Of a DNA stretch of 64,000 nt, positions 42,996-54,031 are shown piece after piece (positions within the stretch are counted from its first letter, which is position 1; each line of letters begins with the position of its first letter). The DNA comes from Limnohabitans sp. Jir72 (lineage in GTDB: Bacteria > Pseudomonadota > Gammaproteobacteria > Burkholderiales > Burkholderiaceae_C), in NCBI RefSeq assembly GCF_003063575.1, contig NZ_NESC01000004.1, positions 248,001-312,000 on the forward strand. The letters run 5' to 3'. The position numbers were made by a program, and so were the translations under genes. The notes beneath the pieces were generated by a model that saw nothing but the letters and a program-made list of their open reading frames with translations, ran no database searches and was not told the DNA's origin.

Positions 42996-44545
42996 GAACC
43001 CATCTCCTCGGCCTTGCGCTTTTTCAAGAGCTTTTCAATCTGACGGCGGGTTTCGGCCTTGAACTCCGGCCTGTCTTTGGGCACCGACTCCCAGACACCT
43101 GCGGCGTGGCCCGCACCCACATCGCCAAAGAAATCTTTCATCGCATCAAAACGGACCTGGTTGCCCATGGCCGCTTGCACCACTTGCACCAAGGACCCGG
43201 CACCGGCCACACCCATCAGGGGTCTGGCCGAGATCAAGTTGGTGAAGTAGAGCGATGGCACGCTGTTTTGCTTGGCGATCTGCACCACCGGGGTGGTGCC
43301 AATGGCCAGCTGTGGCCGGTATTCGTACATGGCGTTCAGGTCTTGCTCGAGCGAGGCACGCATTTGCACCTGCACGCCCTTGGCCTGCAGCCAGGCGATG
43401 TCTTGTGCGTTCCATTCGGTGGCGGGACAAGCCGAGCCGACATAACGCAGATCGGCACCGCACTCGATGAGCAAACGGCCGACCAACAATTCGGAGCCTT
43501 CGTAGCCACTCAAGGTGATGCGGCCGGAAATGGGCTTTTGCATCAGCAAGCCACGCATTTGCGTGAGCGCCTGATTGCGGGCCACGTCGATTTGCGCCTG
43601 CGCAATGCCCGCGGCCTGACCGATGTTTTGCAACCAGTCTTGAGTGCCCTCCAAGCCGACGGGGGCGGAACCCACCACAGGGCGACCGGCCGCTTTGAAT
43701 TCGCGCACGCTGGCGGTGTAAAACGGGTGGATGGCGGCGGCCACCGAGCAGTCGAGCGCGGCATACAACTCGCGCCATTCACGGGTGGGCACCACAGGGC
43801 CCGCGGCCAAGCCCATGGGGGCGAGCATCTGGCCAATGATGACCGGGTCGGCCGGAAACATCTCGCCCAGCAAGGCCACGGTGGGCAGATCGCCACGACC
43901 GGCGCGGGGCGCTGCCACGGGACCGCTCATGATTTCTTCGCGGGCGTATTTCAGCATCGCTCCGGCCAGCACGTCTTTGGCCTCGGCATGGGTGGGGACG
44001 CCAAAACCAGGCACGTCAATGCCAATGATGCGCACGCCGTTGATCTCTTTGGGCAACAACTGCAGCGGCACGCCGCTGGCGGTGGGCACACACAGGTTGA
44101 TGATGATGACGGTATCGAATTTTTCGGGATCGGCCTCGGCATGCACCGCTTCGCGGATGTCTTCAAACAGTTTGCCCGTGACCAGCGACTCCGAGTTGAA
44201 GGGCACGTAGCCCACGCTGCGGCGGGCGCCGTAAAAATGCGAGGTGAACGTCAAGCCGTACACGCAACATGCCGAGCCCGACAAAATGGTGGACGTGCGC
44301 TTCATGCGCAAACCCACGCGCAACGAACCAAATGCGGGACACATGCTTTGCGGCTGGTCGTGCGGACCGGCATCGGGCTGGCGCGGGTAGTCGCGGGCGT
44401 ACTGGTCGAGCACCTCGGACTTGCCCGCCTCTTTGGCGGCGGCCACCATGGCCTCTGTACCGGCGTGACAGCCCATGCCGTCGCCCTGCAAGCCTGCGGG
44501 GTTGGGTGCGTCGGTACTGGGATGAATCGGGATGGTGCGTGTCAT
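42992..44545 (-). CDS. bchY: Chlorophyllide a reductase subunit Y
   Basis: BchY is the partner of BchZ. The 517-residue product starts at ATG 44545 ([10 protein letters not shown]) and has [44 protein letters not shown] with the cluster cysteines, and [13 protein letters not shown]. The longer frame to 44788 lies inside bchX. bchX ends 32 bp upstream. Confidence 0.96.
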   Translation of the reverse strand: MTRTIPIHPSTDAPNPAGLQGDGMGCHAGTEAMVAAAKEAGKSEVLDQYARDYPRQPDAGPHDQPQSMCPAFGSLRVGLRMKRTSTILSGSACCVYGLTFTSHFYGARRSVGYVPFNSESLVTGKLFEDIREAVHAEADPEKFDTVIIINLCVPTASGVPLQLLPKEINGVRIIGIDVPGFGVPTHAEAKDVLAGAMLKYAREEIMSGPVAAPRAGRGDLPTVALLGEMFPADPVIIGQMLAPMGLAAGPVVPTREWRELYAALDCSVAAAIHPFYTASVREFKAAGRPVVGSAPVGLEGTQDWLQNIGQAAGIAQAQIDVARNQALTQMRGLLMQKPISGRITLSGYEGSELLVGRLLIECGADLRYVGSACPATEWNAQDIAWLQAKGVQVQMRASLEQDLNAMYEYRPQLAIGTTPVVQIAKQNSVPSLYFTNLISARPLMGVAGAGSLVQVVQAAMGNQVRFDAMKDFFGDVGAGHAAGVWESVPKDRPEFKAETRRQIEKLLKKRKAEEMGS

Positions 44546-44577
44546 GGCCTGTTCCTGTGGGTGTGGTCTGCAGCGGT

Positions 44578-45594
44578 TCAGGCCGCGTCGTAGACGACTT
44601 CCAGCGAGGGCTTGATGTCTTCGTGCTTGCCGACCATGTCGAACACGGTGGCAGGCTCGAGCACCACATTGCGGCCGACCACGTCGGCACTGAACAGGCC
44701 CAGCAACTGGTCCTGAGTCTGGGGTTTTGGACGCTGGGGCGGCGCTTCGGCCACGTTCTTGGCCAGCTCGGCAAACAGCGGGCCCCACTCGCCGTCAGGC
44801 CGGCCAATGATTTCGTAGCTCGCACTCTTGCGGCGGATGTCTTCGTTGGCCGGAATGGCGGCCAGCACCGGGATGCCCGCGTTGGCCGCAAAGGTCTGGG
44901 CTTCGCCCGTGCCGTCGTCTTTGTTGATGACCATGCCGGCCACGCCGACGTTGCCGCCGAGCTTGCGGAAATACTCCACCGCCGAGCAGACGTTGTTGGC
45001 CACATACAGCGACTGCAAGTCGTTGCTGGCGACTACGATCACTTTTTGGCACATGTCGCGGGCAATGGGCAGACCAAAGCCGCCGCAGACCACGTCGCCC
45101 AAAAAGTCGAGCAAGACGTAGTCAAAACCCCAGTCGTGGAAACCGAGTTTTTCGAGCGTTTCAAAGCCGTGGATGATGCCGCGCCCGCCGCAACCGCGAC
45201 CGACTTCGGGGCCGCCCAATTCCATGGCGAACACGCCATCGCGCTTGAAGCACACGTCGCCAATGCTCACGGCCTGGCCGGAGAGTTTGAGGCGCGATGA
45301 GGTTTCGATGATGGTGGGGCAGGCTTTTCCACCAAACAACAAACTGGTGGTGTCGCTCTTGGGGTCGCAGCCGATCAGCAGCACTTTTTTGCCCTGCTGG
45401 GCCATCATGTAAGACAGGTTGGCCAGCGTGAAGCTTTTGCCAATGCCGCCTTTGCCATAGATGGCAATGATTTGTGTCTCTTTGGTCACCTCGGAGGTGC
45501 TCACGGCGTCGGGTTCGACGTCGGCTTCGCGGCGCAGCACTTCAACAAATTTGATGGGCTGGGTGGTGGCGTCTGTGGTGGTGGGGGTGTTCAT
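44578..45594 (-). CDS. bchX: Chlorophyllide a reductase iron protein BchX
   Basis: BchX is the nitrogenase-iron-protein-like ATPase that reduces BchYZ. P-loop [46 protein letters not shown] and [14 protein letters not shown] are all visible, giving the ATP site and the cluster cysteines. ATG 45594 overlaps the bchC stop; length is 338 residues. Confidence 0.97.
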   Translation of the reverse strand: MNTPTTTDATTQPIKFVEVLRREADVEPDAVSTSEVTKETQIIAIYGKGGIGKSFTLANLSYMMAQQGKKVLLIGCDPKSDTTSLLFGGKACPTIIETSSRLKLSGQAVSIGDVCFKRDGVFAMELGGPEVGRGCGGRGIIHGFETLEKLGFHDWGFDYVLLDFLGDVVCGGFGLPIARDMCQKVIVVASNDLQSLYVANNVCSAVEYFRKLGGNVGVAGMVINKDDGTGEAQTFAANAGIPVLAAIPANEDIRRKSASYEIIGRPDGEWGPLFAELAKNVAEAPPQRPKPQTQDQLLGLFSADVVGRNVVLEPATVFDMVGKHEDIKPSLEVVYDAA

Positions 45595-46544
45595 GCGGAG
45601 GCACTCCAATCAAGGATCATCTTGAGACAGCTCGCATCTCCGAAGGCGGTCTCGTAGGCAGAACCAGCTTGCGTCGATGGCTGGGTGTGGGTGATCAAAC
45701 CGTCGAGCGACAAACGACCGGTGTTCACCAGTTCGTTGACGGCCAACAGATCGGGGCGCTTCCACTCGGCAGCGATGCGCATGCGCGCTTCGCGCATGAA
45801 GGCCGGGGCGTAGGCAAAGGAGAGGTCTTGTTTGTAAAAGCCGGCCAACACCAACTCGCCACCGGGGCGCAGGCGCTGAATCAGGCTGTTGAGCAGGCTG
45901 CCGTCGCCGCTCACGTCGTAAATGGTGCGGTAGTCGCGGCGTGGGTCGTCTTGCGGCTGAACCACGGTGTAGCCCTCGGCCCCAGCAGAGCGCTGGGCCT
46001 GGGTTTCCCACACGGTGGGTGCTGGCAGGCCTGCGGCCACCGTCAGGCGCGCCAGCAAGCGACCCATGACACCATGGCCAATGATGAGTTCAGGCGGGTC
46101 AAACGGCTCCTGCTGACCCCCACCCGACACCGCGTGGTAAGCCGTGGCGGCCAACGCCAGCAAGACCGATTGCGCGCCCAGGTGCTCGGCCACGGGCACC
46201 ACTTTTTGCGAGGTGACCACCAAGCGGGATGCCGCACCGCCAAACAGGCTTTTGACGCCGGTGAAGCAATTGGCGCCGGGCACAAACACGCGCTGACCGG
46301 CTTGCACACCGGTGTCCGAGGCGGCGCGGACCACGCGGCCCACCGTCTCGTAACCGGGCACCAGCGGGTAACCCATGCCAGGGAAGGGCGGCATGCTGCC
46401 GTCCCAGAGCATGCGCTCGGTGCCGGTGCTGATGCCGCTGTATTCAACAGCAACTTCCAGTTGACCGGCCTGCAATTCAGGCAAGTCCAGCGCCTGCAAG
46501 GACAGGTGCCTGGGGCTGTTGAAGACGACGGCTTGAGATTTCAT
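45591..46544 (-). CDS. bchC: 3-(1-hydroxyethyl) bacteriochlorophyllide a dehydrogenase
   Basis: BchC oxidises the 3-hydroxyethyl group to acetyl, the last ring modification before BchG. The 317-residue medium-chain dehydrogenase-like protein has VEYSGISTGTERMLWDGSMPPFPGMGYPLVPGYETVGRVV and GHGVMGRLLARL as the nucleotide-binding turn. ATG 46544 lies 3 bp from a PpsR-type site. It starts the bchCXYZ-puf part of the superoperon. Confidence 0.95.
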   Translation of the reverse strand: MKSQAVVFNSPRHLSLQALDLPELQAGQLEVAVEYSGISTGTERMLWDGSMPPFPGMGYPLVPGYETVGRVVRAASDTGVQAGQRVFVPGANCFTGVKSLFGGAASRLVVTSQKVVPVAEHLGAQSVLLALAATAYHAVSGGGQQEPFDPPELIIGHGVMGRLLARLTVAAGLPAPTVWETQAQRSAGAEGYTVVQPQDDPRRDYRTIYDVSGDGSLLNSLIQRLRPGGELVLAGFYKQDLSFAYAPAFMREARMRIAAEWKRPDLLAVNELVNTGRLSLDGLITHTQPSTQAGSAYETAFGDASCLKMILDWSASA

Positions 46545-46547
46545 GAC

Positions 46548-46591
46548 TGTATTTTTCGCCTTACATTGTTCAATGTCAAAGTTAATTGACA
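46548..46591 (-). promoter_or_regulatory. Tandem PpsR/CrtJ-type operators upstream of bchC
   Basis: Two perfect TGT-N12-ACA sites are present: 46548-46565 and 46574-46591 (the latter TGTCA-N8-TGACA), centres 26 bp apart. The distal site overlaps the last codons of crtF. On the minus strand a TTGACA derived from the distal site gives a -35, with an A/T-rich -10 region about 17 bp on. Confidence 0.87.
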
Positions 46592-47802
46592 CTATTTTGC
46601 AAAACCGAGGGTAAACACTGAGATTTGCGTCCCAAAAGGATGCGCGCGTGGATGGGCATGGCGTTGGACACTTGCTCGACATGCGTGAAACCGGCCTCTT
46701 GCATCATGGTTTGCAGCTCTTGCGGGGTACGCAGGCGGCCCGCTCCCATGGCCAACAGGTAAAAGTGGAAATATGCATCGACTGAGGCCTCGGGCTGCCC
46801 CGCTTCCTCATGCGGTTGGGCCATGGGCTCGGCCAGCAACAAGACGCCCCCGAGCGGCAAGGCAGCATGGGCTTTTTGCAAAATCTGCCGCACCACAGCA
46901 TCGGGATGGTCGTGCGCTACCCGCACCAAGGTGATCAGGTCGGCACCTTCTGGCAACGGGTCATCCAGAAAGCTGCCGGGGTGCAAGCTCACGCGCTGCG
47001 TCAAACCCTTGGCTTGCAAGCCCTCGCGGGCCAGTTCGAGCACAGGAGGCAGGTCAAACATCTTGAACCGCAGGTGCGGCGCATGCGCGGCCAGCTCGCT
47101 GACAAAGCGACCCTTGCCCGCCCCCACATCGAGCACGCAACGGTGCTCATCAAAAAAGTAGGACGACAAGATTTCTTGCACCACAAAGCCTTGCGAAGCG
47201 GCCATGAGCTGCGAATAGCGCGTGAACTTGTCCACCTCCGCCTTAACCTTGGCATCAGGCACAGTGGTTTTTTCATGGGCATAAGGCCAGTACTCGGCCA
47301 TGCCGCCGCTCCAAGCGCTGCCCAGAAACTGCAGAGGGTCCTGCATGTCCTGGTAGAGCAAATGGTTGTGCTCGATCATCTGGGCAATGCCCTCGTGCTG
47401 GGCCAAAGGAACGCCCAGCGGCCCCAGGCCAAAGCGGCCCTGGCTGCGGTGCTCCAGCAAGCCCAGAGCCACGGCCGACAGCAGCAAGCGCTGCAACACC
47501 GCCGGTGCCAGACCGGTGCTGTGCGACAGATCGGTCAGGTTGGCAGGGGCTTGGTGCAATGCGCGAAAGAGATCCAGCCTCACACACCCCAGCAACACCT
47601 GGCTGTGCACAAACCCGGCCATCAGATCAAACAGCTTGCGGGTGCGGCGGCGCGTGAGCCAGCGCGTCAGCGGATTGCGCAACGACCAGCGGTACAGGCC
47701 AGGGTGTGCGTACCAGCGCTCCAGGCGTTCTTGCCAAGCATCCTTGATGGTGGCGGGAACGGTATGTGCCTGCATGGCGGCCAGATCCAGGGGGTGGGAC
47801 AT
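46582..47802 (-). CDS. crtF: Demethylspheroidene O-methyltransferase
   Basis: CrtF methylates the 1-hydroxyl of acyclic carotenoids. The 406-residue protein has an N-terminal dimerisation/winged-helix region and a C-terminal SAM-dependent fold with CVLDVGAGKGRFVSELA, LPEGADLITLVRVAHDHPD and GGVLLLAEPMA. ATG 47802 (MSHPLDL) starts 32 bp after crtE. Its 3' end runs into the bchC operators. Confidence 0.94.
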   Translation of the reverse strand: MSHPLDLAAMQAHTVPATIKDAWQERLERWYAHPGLYRWSLRNPLTRWLTRRRTRKLFDLMAGFVHSQVLLGCVRLDLFRALHQAPANLTDLSHSTGLAPAVLQRLLLSAVALGLLEHRSQGRFGLGPLGVPLAQHEGIAQMIEHNHLLYQDMQDPLQFLGSAWSGGMAEYWPYAHEKTTVPDAKVKAEVDKFTRYSQLMAASQGFVVQEILSSYFFDEHRCVLDVGAGKGRFVSELAAHAPHLRFKMFDLPPVLELAREGLQAKGLTQRVSLHPGSFLDDPLPEGADLITLVRVAHDHPDAVVRQILQKAHAALPLGGVLLLAEPMAQPHEEAGQPEASVDAYFHFYLLAMGAGRLRTPQELQTMMQEAGFTHVEQVSNAMPIHARILLGRKSQCLPSVLQNSVN

Positions 47803-47834
47803 CGTGCTTCCTTCGCGTCTTGGGGTCTGGGCGT

Positions 47835-48749
47835 TCAATGTGGCGTACTGATGCGGTCCGAGGCCACTTCGGGGTGGGTCTTGAAATAGCCCTCGCACAG
47901 GGCTTTAGGCACCAAGCGATCGGCCTCCACCTGCACCAATTGGCAAAGCATGTCGCGGCAAGAACAGGCCGGAATCGAGGCTGCAGCTTGGTTGATCAGC
48001 TGGTCAAAATGGGCAATCGCACCGGTCAGACCCAGCGCCTGCGCAGAGCTGGGGCGGGCGTGCAACACATCTTGCCCCGCAGGCTTACCCAAGGTGGCCG
48101 CATCGGCGATCACGTCACGGATATCGTCCGCCACTTGGTAGGCTTCTCCCAAATACTGCCCCAGATATGCCCATGGTTCAGGTGACACGCCGCAACTGAG
48201 GGCCCCGGCGCAGGTCGCCGAGACGAACAGCGCCCCGGTCTTGGCGCGTTGGTATTGGCCCAGGTCTGCACTGGTCTCGCACTCCCAGGCTTGCCCAGAC
48301 ACGATGCCATGGGGCAGGCCCACGCCCGAGGTCAGGTTGTCCATCAGCGCGATCAAGCGCTCGGGACGCTGCACACCTGCTTGCAACAAAACGCGGTAAG
48401 CCATGACGATCAGACCATCACCGGCCAGCAAGGCCAGTGGCTCGCTGAAGGCTTTGTGCACCGTGGGCAAACCGCGCCGGGTGTCGGCGTTGTCAAAAGC
48501 AGGCATGTCGTCGTGCACCAAGGACGCGCAATGCATCAATTCGAGCGCCACGGCGGCGGCATTGGTCAACTCGGGTGTGTCATCGCCACAAGCGGTGGCC
48601 ACGGCCATGCACAGCTGCGGGCGTATGCGCGCCCCGCCTGAGAATACGGCGTGCCGCATGGCGCTGACCAGGCGTGGCGGCGCGCCAGTGCCTGCGGCTT
48701 GCTCAAAATGTGTGCTCAGGGCTTGCTCGGCGCGTGTCAACAGACTCAT
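47835..48749 (-). CDS. crtE: Geranylgeranyl diphosphate synthase
   Basis: CrtE makes the C20 precursor of carotenoids and of the bacteriochlorophyll tail. Both Asp-rich motifs occur: LVHDDMPAFDNAD (with R-R after it) and QVADDIRDV. At 304 residues it is of normal size. AAGGAG lies upstream of ATG 48749. It heads the crtEF-bchCXYZ-puf superoperon behind two PpsR-type sites. Confidence 0.95.
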   Translation of the reverse strand: MSLLTRAEQALSTHFEQAAGTGAPPRLVSAMRHAVFSGGARIRPQLCMAVATACGDDTPELTNAAAVALELMHCASLVHDDMPAFDNADTRRGLPTVHKAFSEPLALLAGDGLIVMAYRVLLQAGVQRPERLIALMDNLTSGVGLPHGIVSGQAWECETSADLGQYQRAKTGALFVSATCAGALSCGVSPEPWAYLGQYLGEAYQVADDIRDVIADAATLGKPAGQDVLHARPSSAQALGLTGAIAHFDQLINQAAASIPACSCRDMLCQLVQVEADRLVPKALCEGYFKTHPEVASDRISTPH

Positions 48750-48771
48750 GGGACCTCCGAAGGAGAAGGCC

Positions 48772-48789
48772 TGTCAACCCCAGCTGACA
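48772..48789 (-). promoter_or_regulatory. PpsR/CrtJ-type operator proximal to crtE
   Basis: TGTCA-N8-TGACA, a perfect consensus, 22 bp before the crtE ATG and downstream of the predicted -10 of its promoter. With the distal site at 48824 it could support looping or cooperative repression (52 bp between centres). Confidence 0.82.
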
Positions 48790-48823
48790 AGCATGGCTGT
48801 AAATGTAACCTGATTACATCGAG

Positions 48824-48841
48824 TGTCAACATTTACTGACA
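48824..48841 (-). promoter_or_regulatory. PpsR/CrtJ-type operator and promoter of crtE
   Basis: TGTCA-N8-TGACA again. On the minus strand it contains the -35 TTGACA, followed 16 bp later by TACATT, the same -10 hexamer seen before bchF. The site also lies 87 bp upstream of the divergent 60-residue membrane protein gene. Confidence 0.85.
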
Positions 48842-48928
48842 TCAAGCACCCCACACTGCCCACCGAGGTCAGTGGCTGCGGCATCTCGGATAGGATGGCA
48901 ACACGTTCAAACCAACAGGAGCAACATC

Positions 48929-49111
48929 ATGGGCATCTGGTTGGAGCTGGGCATTTTTGGTCTGGTCTTCGTGTTTGCCTTTTGGCAAATGCACGATGTC
49001 CGCAAGGCGCAAGAACAAACACGCCAGCAACGCGCGCGCGAGAAAGCGAGCCATGAGGCTACCGGTCAAGCTACCGATCAAGCGGACGACGCACCGAGTA
49101 AGAAGACGTGA
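48929..49111 (+). CDS. Small membrane protein (60 residues), unknown function
   Basis: ATG 48929 has AGGAG 8 nt upstream. The product has an N-terminal membrane span (about residues 5-20), then a long charged, Gln/Arg/Lys-rich helical stretch (HDVRKAQEQTRQQRAREK) and an Ala/Asp-rich tail ending PSKKT. It is divergent from crtE and may share its PpsR-type sites. No family recognised. Confidence 0.65.
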   Translation: MGIWLELGIFGLVFVFAFWQMHDVRKAQEQTRQQRAREKASHEATGQATDQADDAPSKKT

Positions 49112-49128
49112 AACACACGCCTGTGTGC

Positions 49129-49960
49129 GATGGTTTTAAGGGCGTGTGCCACGCCCATCGCCCACGGGGTGGGCTCCTACAAAAACACGACGCTTTGTGG
49201 GAGCGCACCCTGTGCGCGATGGTTTTGGGGGCGTGTGCCACGCCCATCGCCCGCGGGGTGGGCTCCTACAAAAACACGACGCTGCTTTGTGGGAGCGCAC
49301 CCTGTGCGCGATGGTTTTGGGGGCGTGTGCCACGCCCATCGCCCATGGGGCGGGCTCCTACAAAAACACGACGCTGCTTTGTGGGAGCGCACCCTGTGCG
49401 CGATGGTTTTGGGGGCGTGTGCCACGCCCATCGCCCGCGGGGTGGGCTCCTACAAAAACACGACGCTGCTTTGTGGGAGCGCACCCTGTGCGCGATGGTT
49501 TTGGGGGCGTGTGCCACGCCCATCGCCCATGGGGCGGGCTCCTACAAAAACACGACGCTGCTTTGTGGGAGCGCACCCTGTGCGCGATGGTTTTGGGGGC
49601 GTGTGCCACGCCCATCGCCCATGGGGCGGGCTCCTACAAAAACACGACGCTGCTTTGTGGGAGCGCACCCTGTGCGCGATGGTTTTGGGGGCGTGTGCCA
49701 CGCCCATCGCCCATGGGGCGGGCTCCTACAAAAACACGACGCTGCTTTGTGGGAGCGCACCCTGTGCGCGATGGTTTTGGGGGCGTGTGCCACGCCCATC
49801 GCCCATGGGGCGGGCTCCTACAAAAACACGACGCTGCTTTGTGGGAGCGCACCCTGTGCGCGATGGTTTTGGGGGCGTGTGCCACGCCCATCGCCCACGG
49901 GGTGGGCTCCTACAAAAACACGACGCTGCTTTGTGGGAGCGCACCCTGTGCGCGATGGTT
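49129..49960. repeat. Nine-copy 92-bp tandem array of REP/BIME-like palindromic elements
   Basis: Units begin at 49129, 49218, 49310, 49402, 49494, 49586, 49678, 49770 and 49862; the first is 89 bp and the rest exactly 92 bp, with almost no divergence. Each unit holds three inverted repeats: GGGCGTG-TGC-CACGCCC, CGCCC-ATG-GGGCG (or variants), and GCGCAC-CCT-GTGCGC. Reading GTGGGAGCGCACCCTGTGCGCGAT on one strand and GTAGGAGCCCGCCCCATGGGCGAT on the other gives two REP-like heads in opposite orientation, a BIME-type unit. All long ORFs here are repeat artefacts. No spacers exist, so it is not a CRISPR. The array fills the interval between the 60-residue gene and the ABC exporter. Confidence 0.9.
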
Positions 49961-49974
49961 TTACCAAGAATGGC

Positions 49975-51735
49975 TCAGACGCCTGATGCGGTATTGAACT
50001 GCAGCGCCGCCAAACTCGCATAGAGCCCGCCTTTGGCTTGCAGCTCGGCGTGGGTGCCTTGCTCCATCAGGCGGCCGCGCTCCAGCACCCAGATCACATC
50101 GGCGCGTTGCACCGTGGCCAGGCGATGCGCAATGACCAGCGTGGTGCGCCCGACCATGGCTTTGTCGAGAGCAGCTTGCACCATCTTTTCGCTTTGCGCA
50201 TCCAGCGCGCTGGTGGCTTCGTCCAGCAGCAAGAGCGGTGGGTTCTTCAAAATGGCCCGCGCAATCGCAATGCGCTGGCGCTGCCCGCCCGACAAACGCA
50301 CGCCCCTGTCGCCCAGGTAGGTGTCAAAGCCCTCGGGCAGTTCATGGATGAATTCTTGGGCATAAGCGGCCTCGGCGGCCGCGTACACGTCTTCCAAGCT
50401 GGCCTCGGGTCTGCCGTAGCGGATGTTCTCGATCACCGTGCCCGAAAAAATAACCGGCTCCTGCGGCACGATGGCCATGCGGTGGCGCAAGTCGTGCAGG
50501 TCCATTTGCTCGATGGGCACACCGTCCAGCACAATGCGGCCCGACTGCGGGTCATGAAAGCGCATGAGCAAATCGAACAAGGTGGTCTTGCCCGCGCCAC
50601 TCGGGCCGACCACAGCCACGGTCTGGCCGGGGTGGATCTGGCCACTGAGCTGGTCCAACGCCCAAGTGTCAGGGCGTGAAGGGTAATGAAAGCGCACGGT
50701 CTCCAATTGCAACGATGAGCCGCCTTGCGGCCAAGGCGCTTGTTGCGGCAGGGGTGCAATCTTGAGGTTGGATTCGGTGTGCAGCAACTCCATCAGGCGC
50801 TCGGTGGCCCCGGCTGCGCGCAGCAAATCACCATACACCTCGCCCAGCACCGCAAAAGCACTGGCCAGCAAGATCACGTAAAACACGGTTTCGCCCAGCT
50901 GGCCGGCTGTGCTGGTGCCCGCCCGCACGGCCAGCGTGCCCATGTACAAACCCCAGAGCAACACAGCACTAGAAGCCATGATGATGAAACCCACCAGCAC
51001 TGCGCGTGCACGGATGCGGCCCAAGGCGGTGCCCAAGGCGCGGGCGGTCGATTCGATGAAGCGACGCGTTTCACGGCCTTCGGCGGTGTAACTTTGAACC
51101 ACACTGATGGCGTTGAGCACCTCGGAGGCGATGGCGCTCGAATCGGCCACCCGATCTTGGTTGGCTCGGGACAAGCGGCGCACGCGACGGCCCAGGTAAA
51201 CGCTGGGGAAAATCACCGCTGCCAGCACCGCCACCACCTGAAGCATCAGCACCGGATTGGTCCAGACCAGCATGATCAAAGCCCCTGCGCCCATCACCAG
51301 GTTGCGCAGACCCATGGAGAAAGAAGAACCCACCACGGTTTGCACCAACGTCGTGTCGTTGGTCAGGCGCGAGAGCACCTCACCCGATTGCGTGGTTTCA
51401 AAAAAAGCGGGGCTTTGTTGGAGCACATGGCCATACACCGCATTGCGCAAGTCGCCGGTGATGCGCTCGCCCAACCAGCTCACGGTGTAATAACGCCCAG
51501 AAGAAAACACCGCCAAAGCTGCCGCAACACCAAACAACTGCAAAAAGTTGCCCGACAGCTGATCGGCCGATGCCCCGGCGGACAGCCCTTGGTCAATCAG
51601 CTGGCGCAAGACCCAAGGAAACGCCAAGGTCGTGCCCGCAGCCAGTAACAAAAACAGCGCAGCAAAAACCAAAGCCACACGGTAGGGCTTAAAAAAAGGA
51701 GCGAGACCCGTGAGCGATTGAGGTGAGGCGGCCAT
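49975..51735 (-). CDS. ABC exporter, fused membrane and ATPase domains (MsbA/LmrA type)
   Basis: The 586-residue half-transporter has six hydrophobic segments (about 20-310) and an ATPase domain with Walker A VVGPSGAGKTTLFDLL, signature LSGGQRQRIAIARA and Walker B LLLLDEATSALDAQS. It probably acts as a homodimer exporting lipids or drugs; the substrate cannot be told. ATG 51735 (MAASPQSL) is chosen over an upstream extension. It is not obviously linked to photosynthesis. It is divergent from hemF, leaving a 344-bp gap with one PpsR-type site and no convincing ORF. Confidence 0.9.
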   Translation of the reverse strand: MAASPQSLTGLAPFFKPYRVALVFAALFLLLAAGTTLAFPWVLRQLIDQGLSAGASADQLSGNFLQLFGVAAALAVFSSGRYYTVSWLGERITGDLRNAVYGHVLQQSPAFFETTQSGEVLSRLTNDTTLVQTVVGSSFSMGLRNLVMGAGALIMLVWTNPVLMLQVVAVLAAVIFPSVYLGRRVRRLSRANQDRVADSSAIASEVLNAISVVQSYTAEGRETRRFIESTARALGTALGRIRARAVLVGFIIMASSAVLLWGLYMGTLAVRAGTSTAGQLGETVFYVILLASAFAVLGEVYGDLLRAAGATERLMELLHTESNLKIAPLPQQAPWPQGGSSLQLETVRFHYPSRPDTWALDQLSGQIHPGQTVAVVGPSGAGKTTLFDLLMRFHDPQSGRIVLDGVPIEQMDLHDLRHRMAIVPQEPVIFSGTVIENIRYGRPEASLEDVYAAAEAAYAQEFIHELPEGFDTYLGDRGVRLSGGQRQRIAIARAILKNPPLLLLDEATSALDAQSEKMVQAALDKAMVGRTTLVIAHRLATVQRADVIWVLERGRLMEQGTHAELQAKGGLYASLAALQFNTASGV

Positions 51736-51912
51736 AAACAATAAGGTATGAGGGCAATCCAAAAAAGAAAGATGCCTGACGGGCATCACTGCGCCCATCT
51801 TACAACTGCCCATCGTGCTCGATAGAAGGCCAACACAGCTCAGGCCGTCAGGCTTGGCACACGGCCCCAATGCGGGTCAACCCAGTTGCCTCCTGAACAA
51901 CACATGTGATAT

Positions 51913-51930
51913 TGTCAATCCAAGTTGACA
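51913..51930 (+). promoter_or_regulatory. PpsR/CrtJ-type operator upstream of hemF
   Basis: TGTCA-N8-TGACA, identical in form to the pigment-gene operators. It contains TTGACA at 51925-51930 as a possible -35; the -10 is weak. It lies 149 bp before hemF and 177 bp before the divergent ABC gene. It suggests that heme/tetrapyrrole supply is under the same repressor. Confidence 0.75.
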
Positions 51931-52079
51931 CTCAATCGTTGGCGTTTTCTTGGGAAATCTGCATGAACCAGACAATCACCAGGTGCTCAGACGCTGGCGA
52001 ATGGTGCCAAACATCCACCGCCAGCGACAAGCCGTCGAAAGCAGCTTGAGCGCCTCCCATTCAACAAACAAGGCGATTC

Positions 52080-54015
<1,936 letters not shown>

Positions 54016-54031
54016 CCCTCTTGGAACCCAG

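Noticed and set aside
48798..48818. Additional TGT...ACA element between the two crtE operators
   Set aside because: The spacing is 15 (or 9) bases, not 12, so it does not fit the PpsR consensus; it overlaps the -10 region by chance.
49129..49960. Possible CRISPR array
   Set aside because: The units are contiguous and identical over the full 92 bp with no unique spacers, and no cas genes are near.
49108..50023. ORFs of 280-300 codons in all three plus-strand frames over the repeat array
   Set aside because: They arise because the 92-bp unit lacks stops in these frames; the product would be a frame-cycling repeat without a start context, and the same DNA forms hairpins typical of REP elements.
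51963..52037. 24-codon ORF between the hemF operator and hemF (possible leader peptide)
   Set aside because: No good ribosome-binding site and no attenuator-like hairpin or codon run visible.
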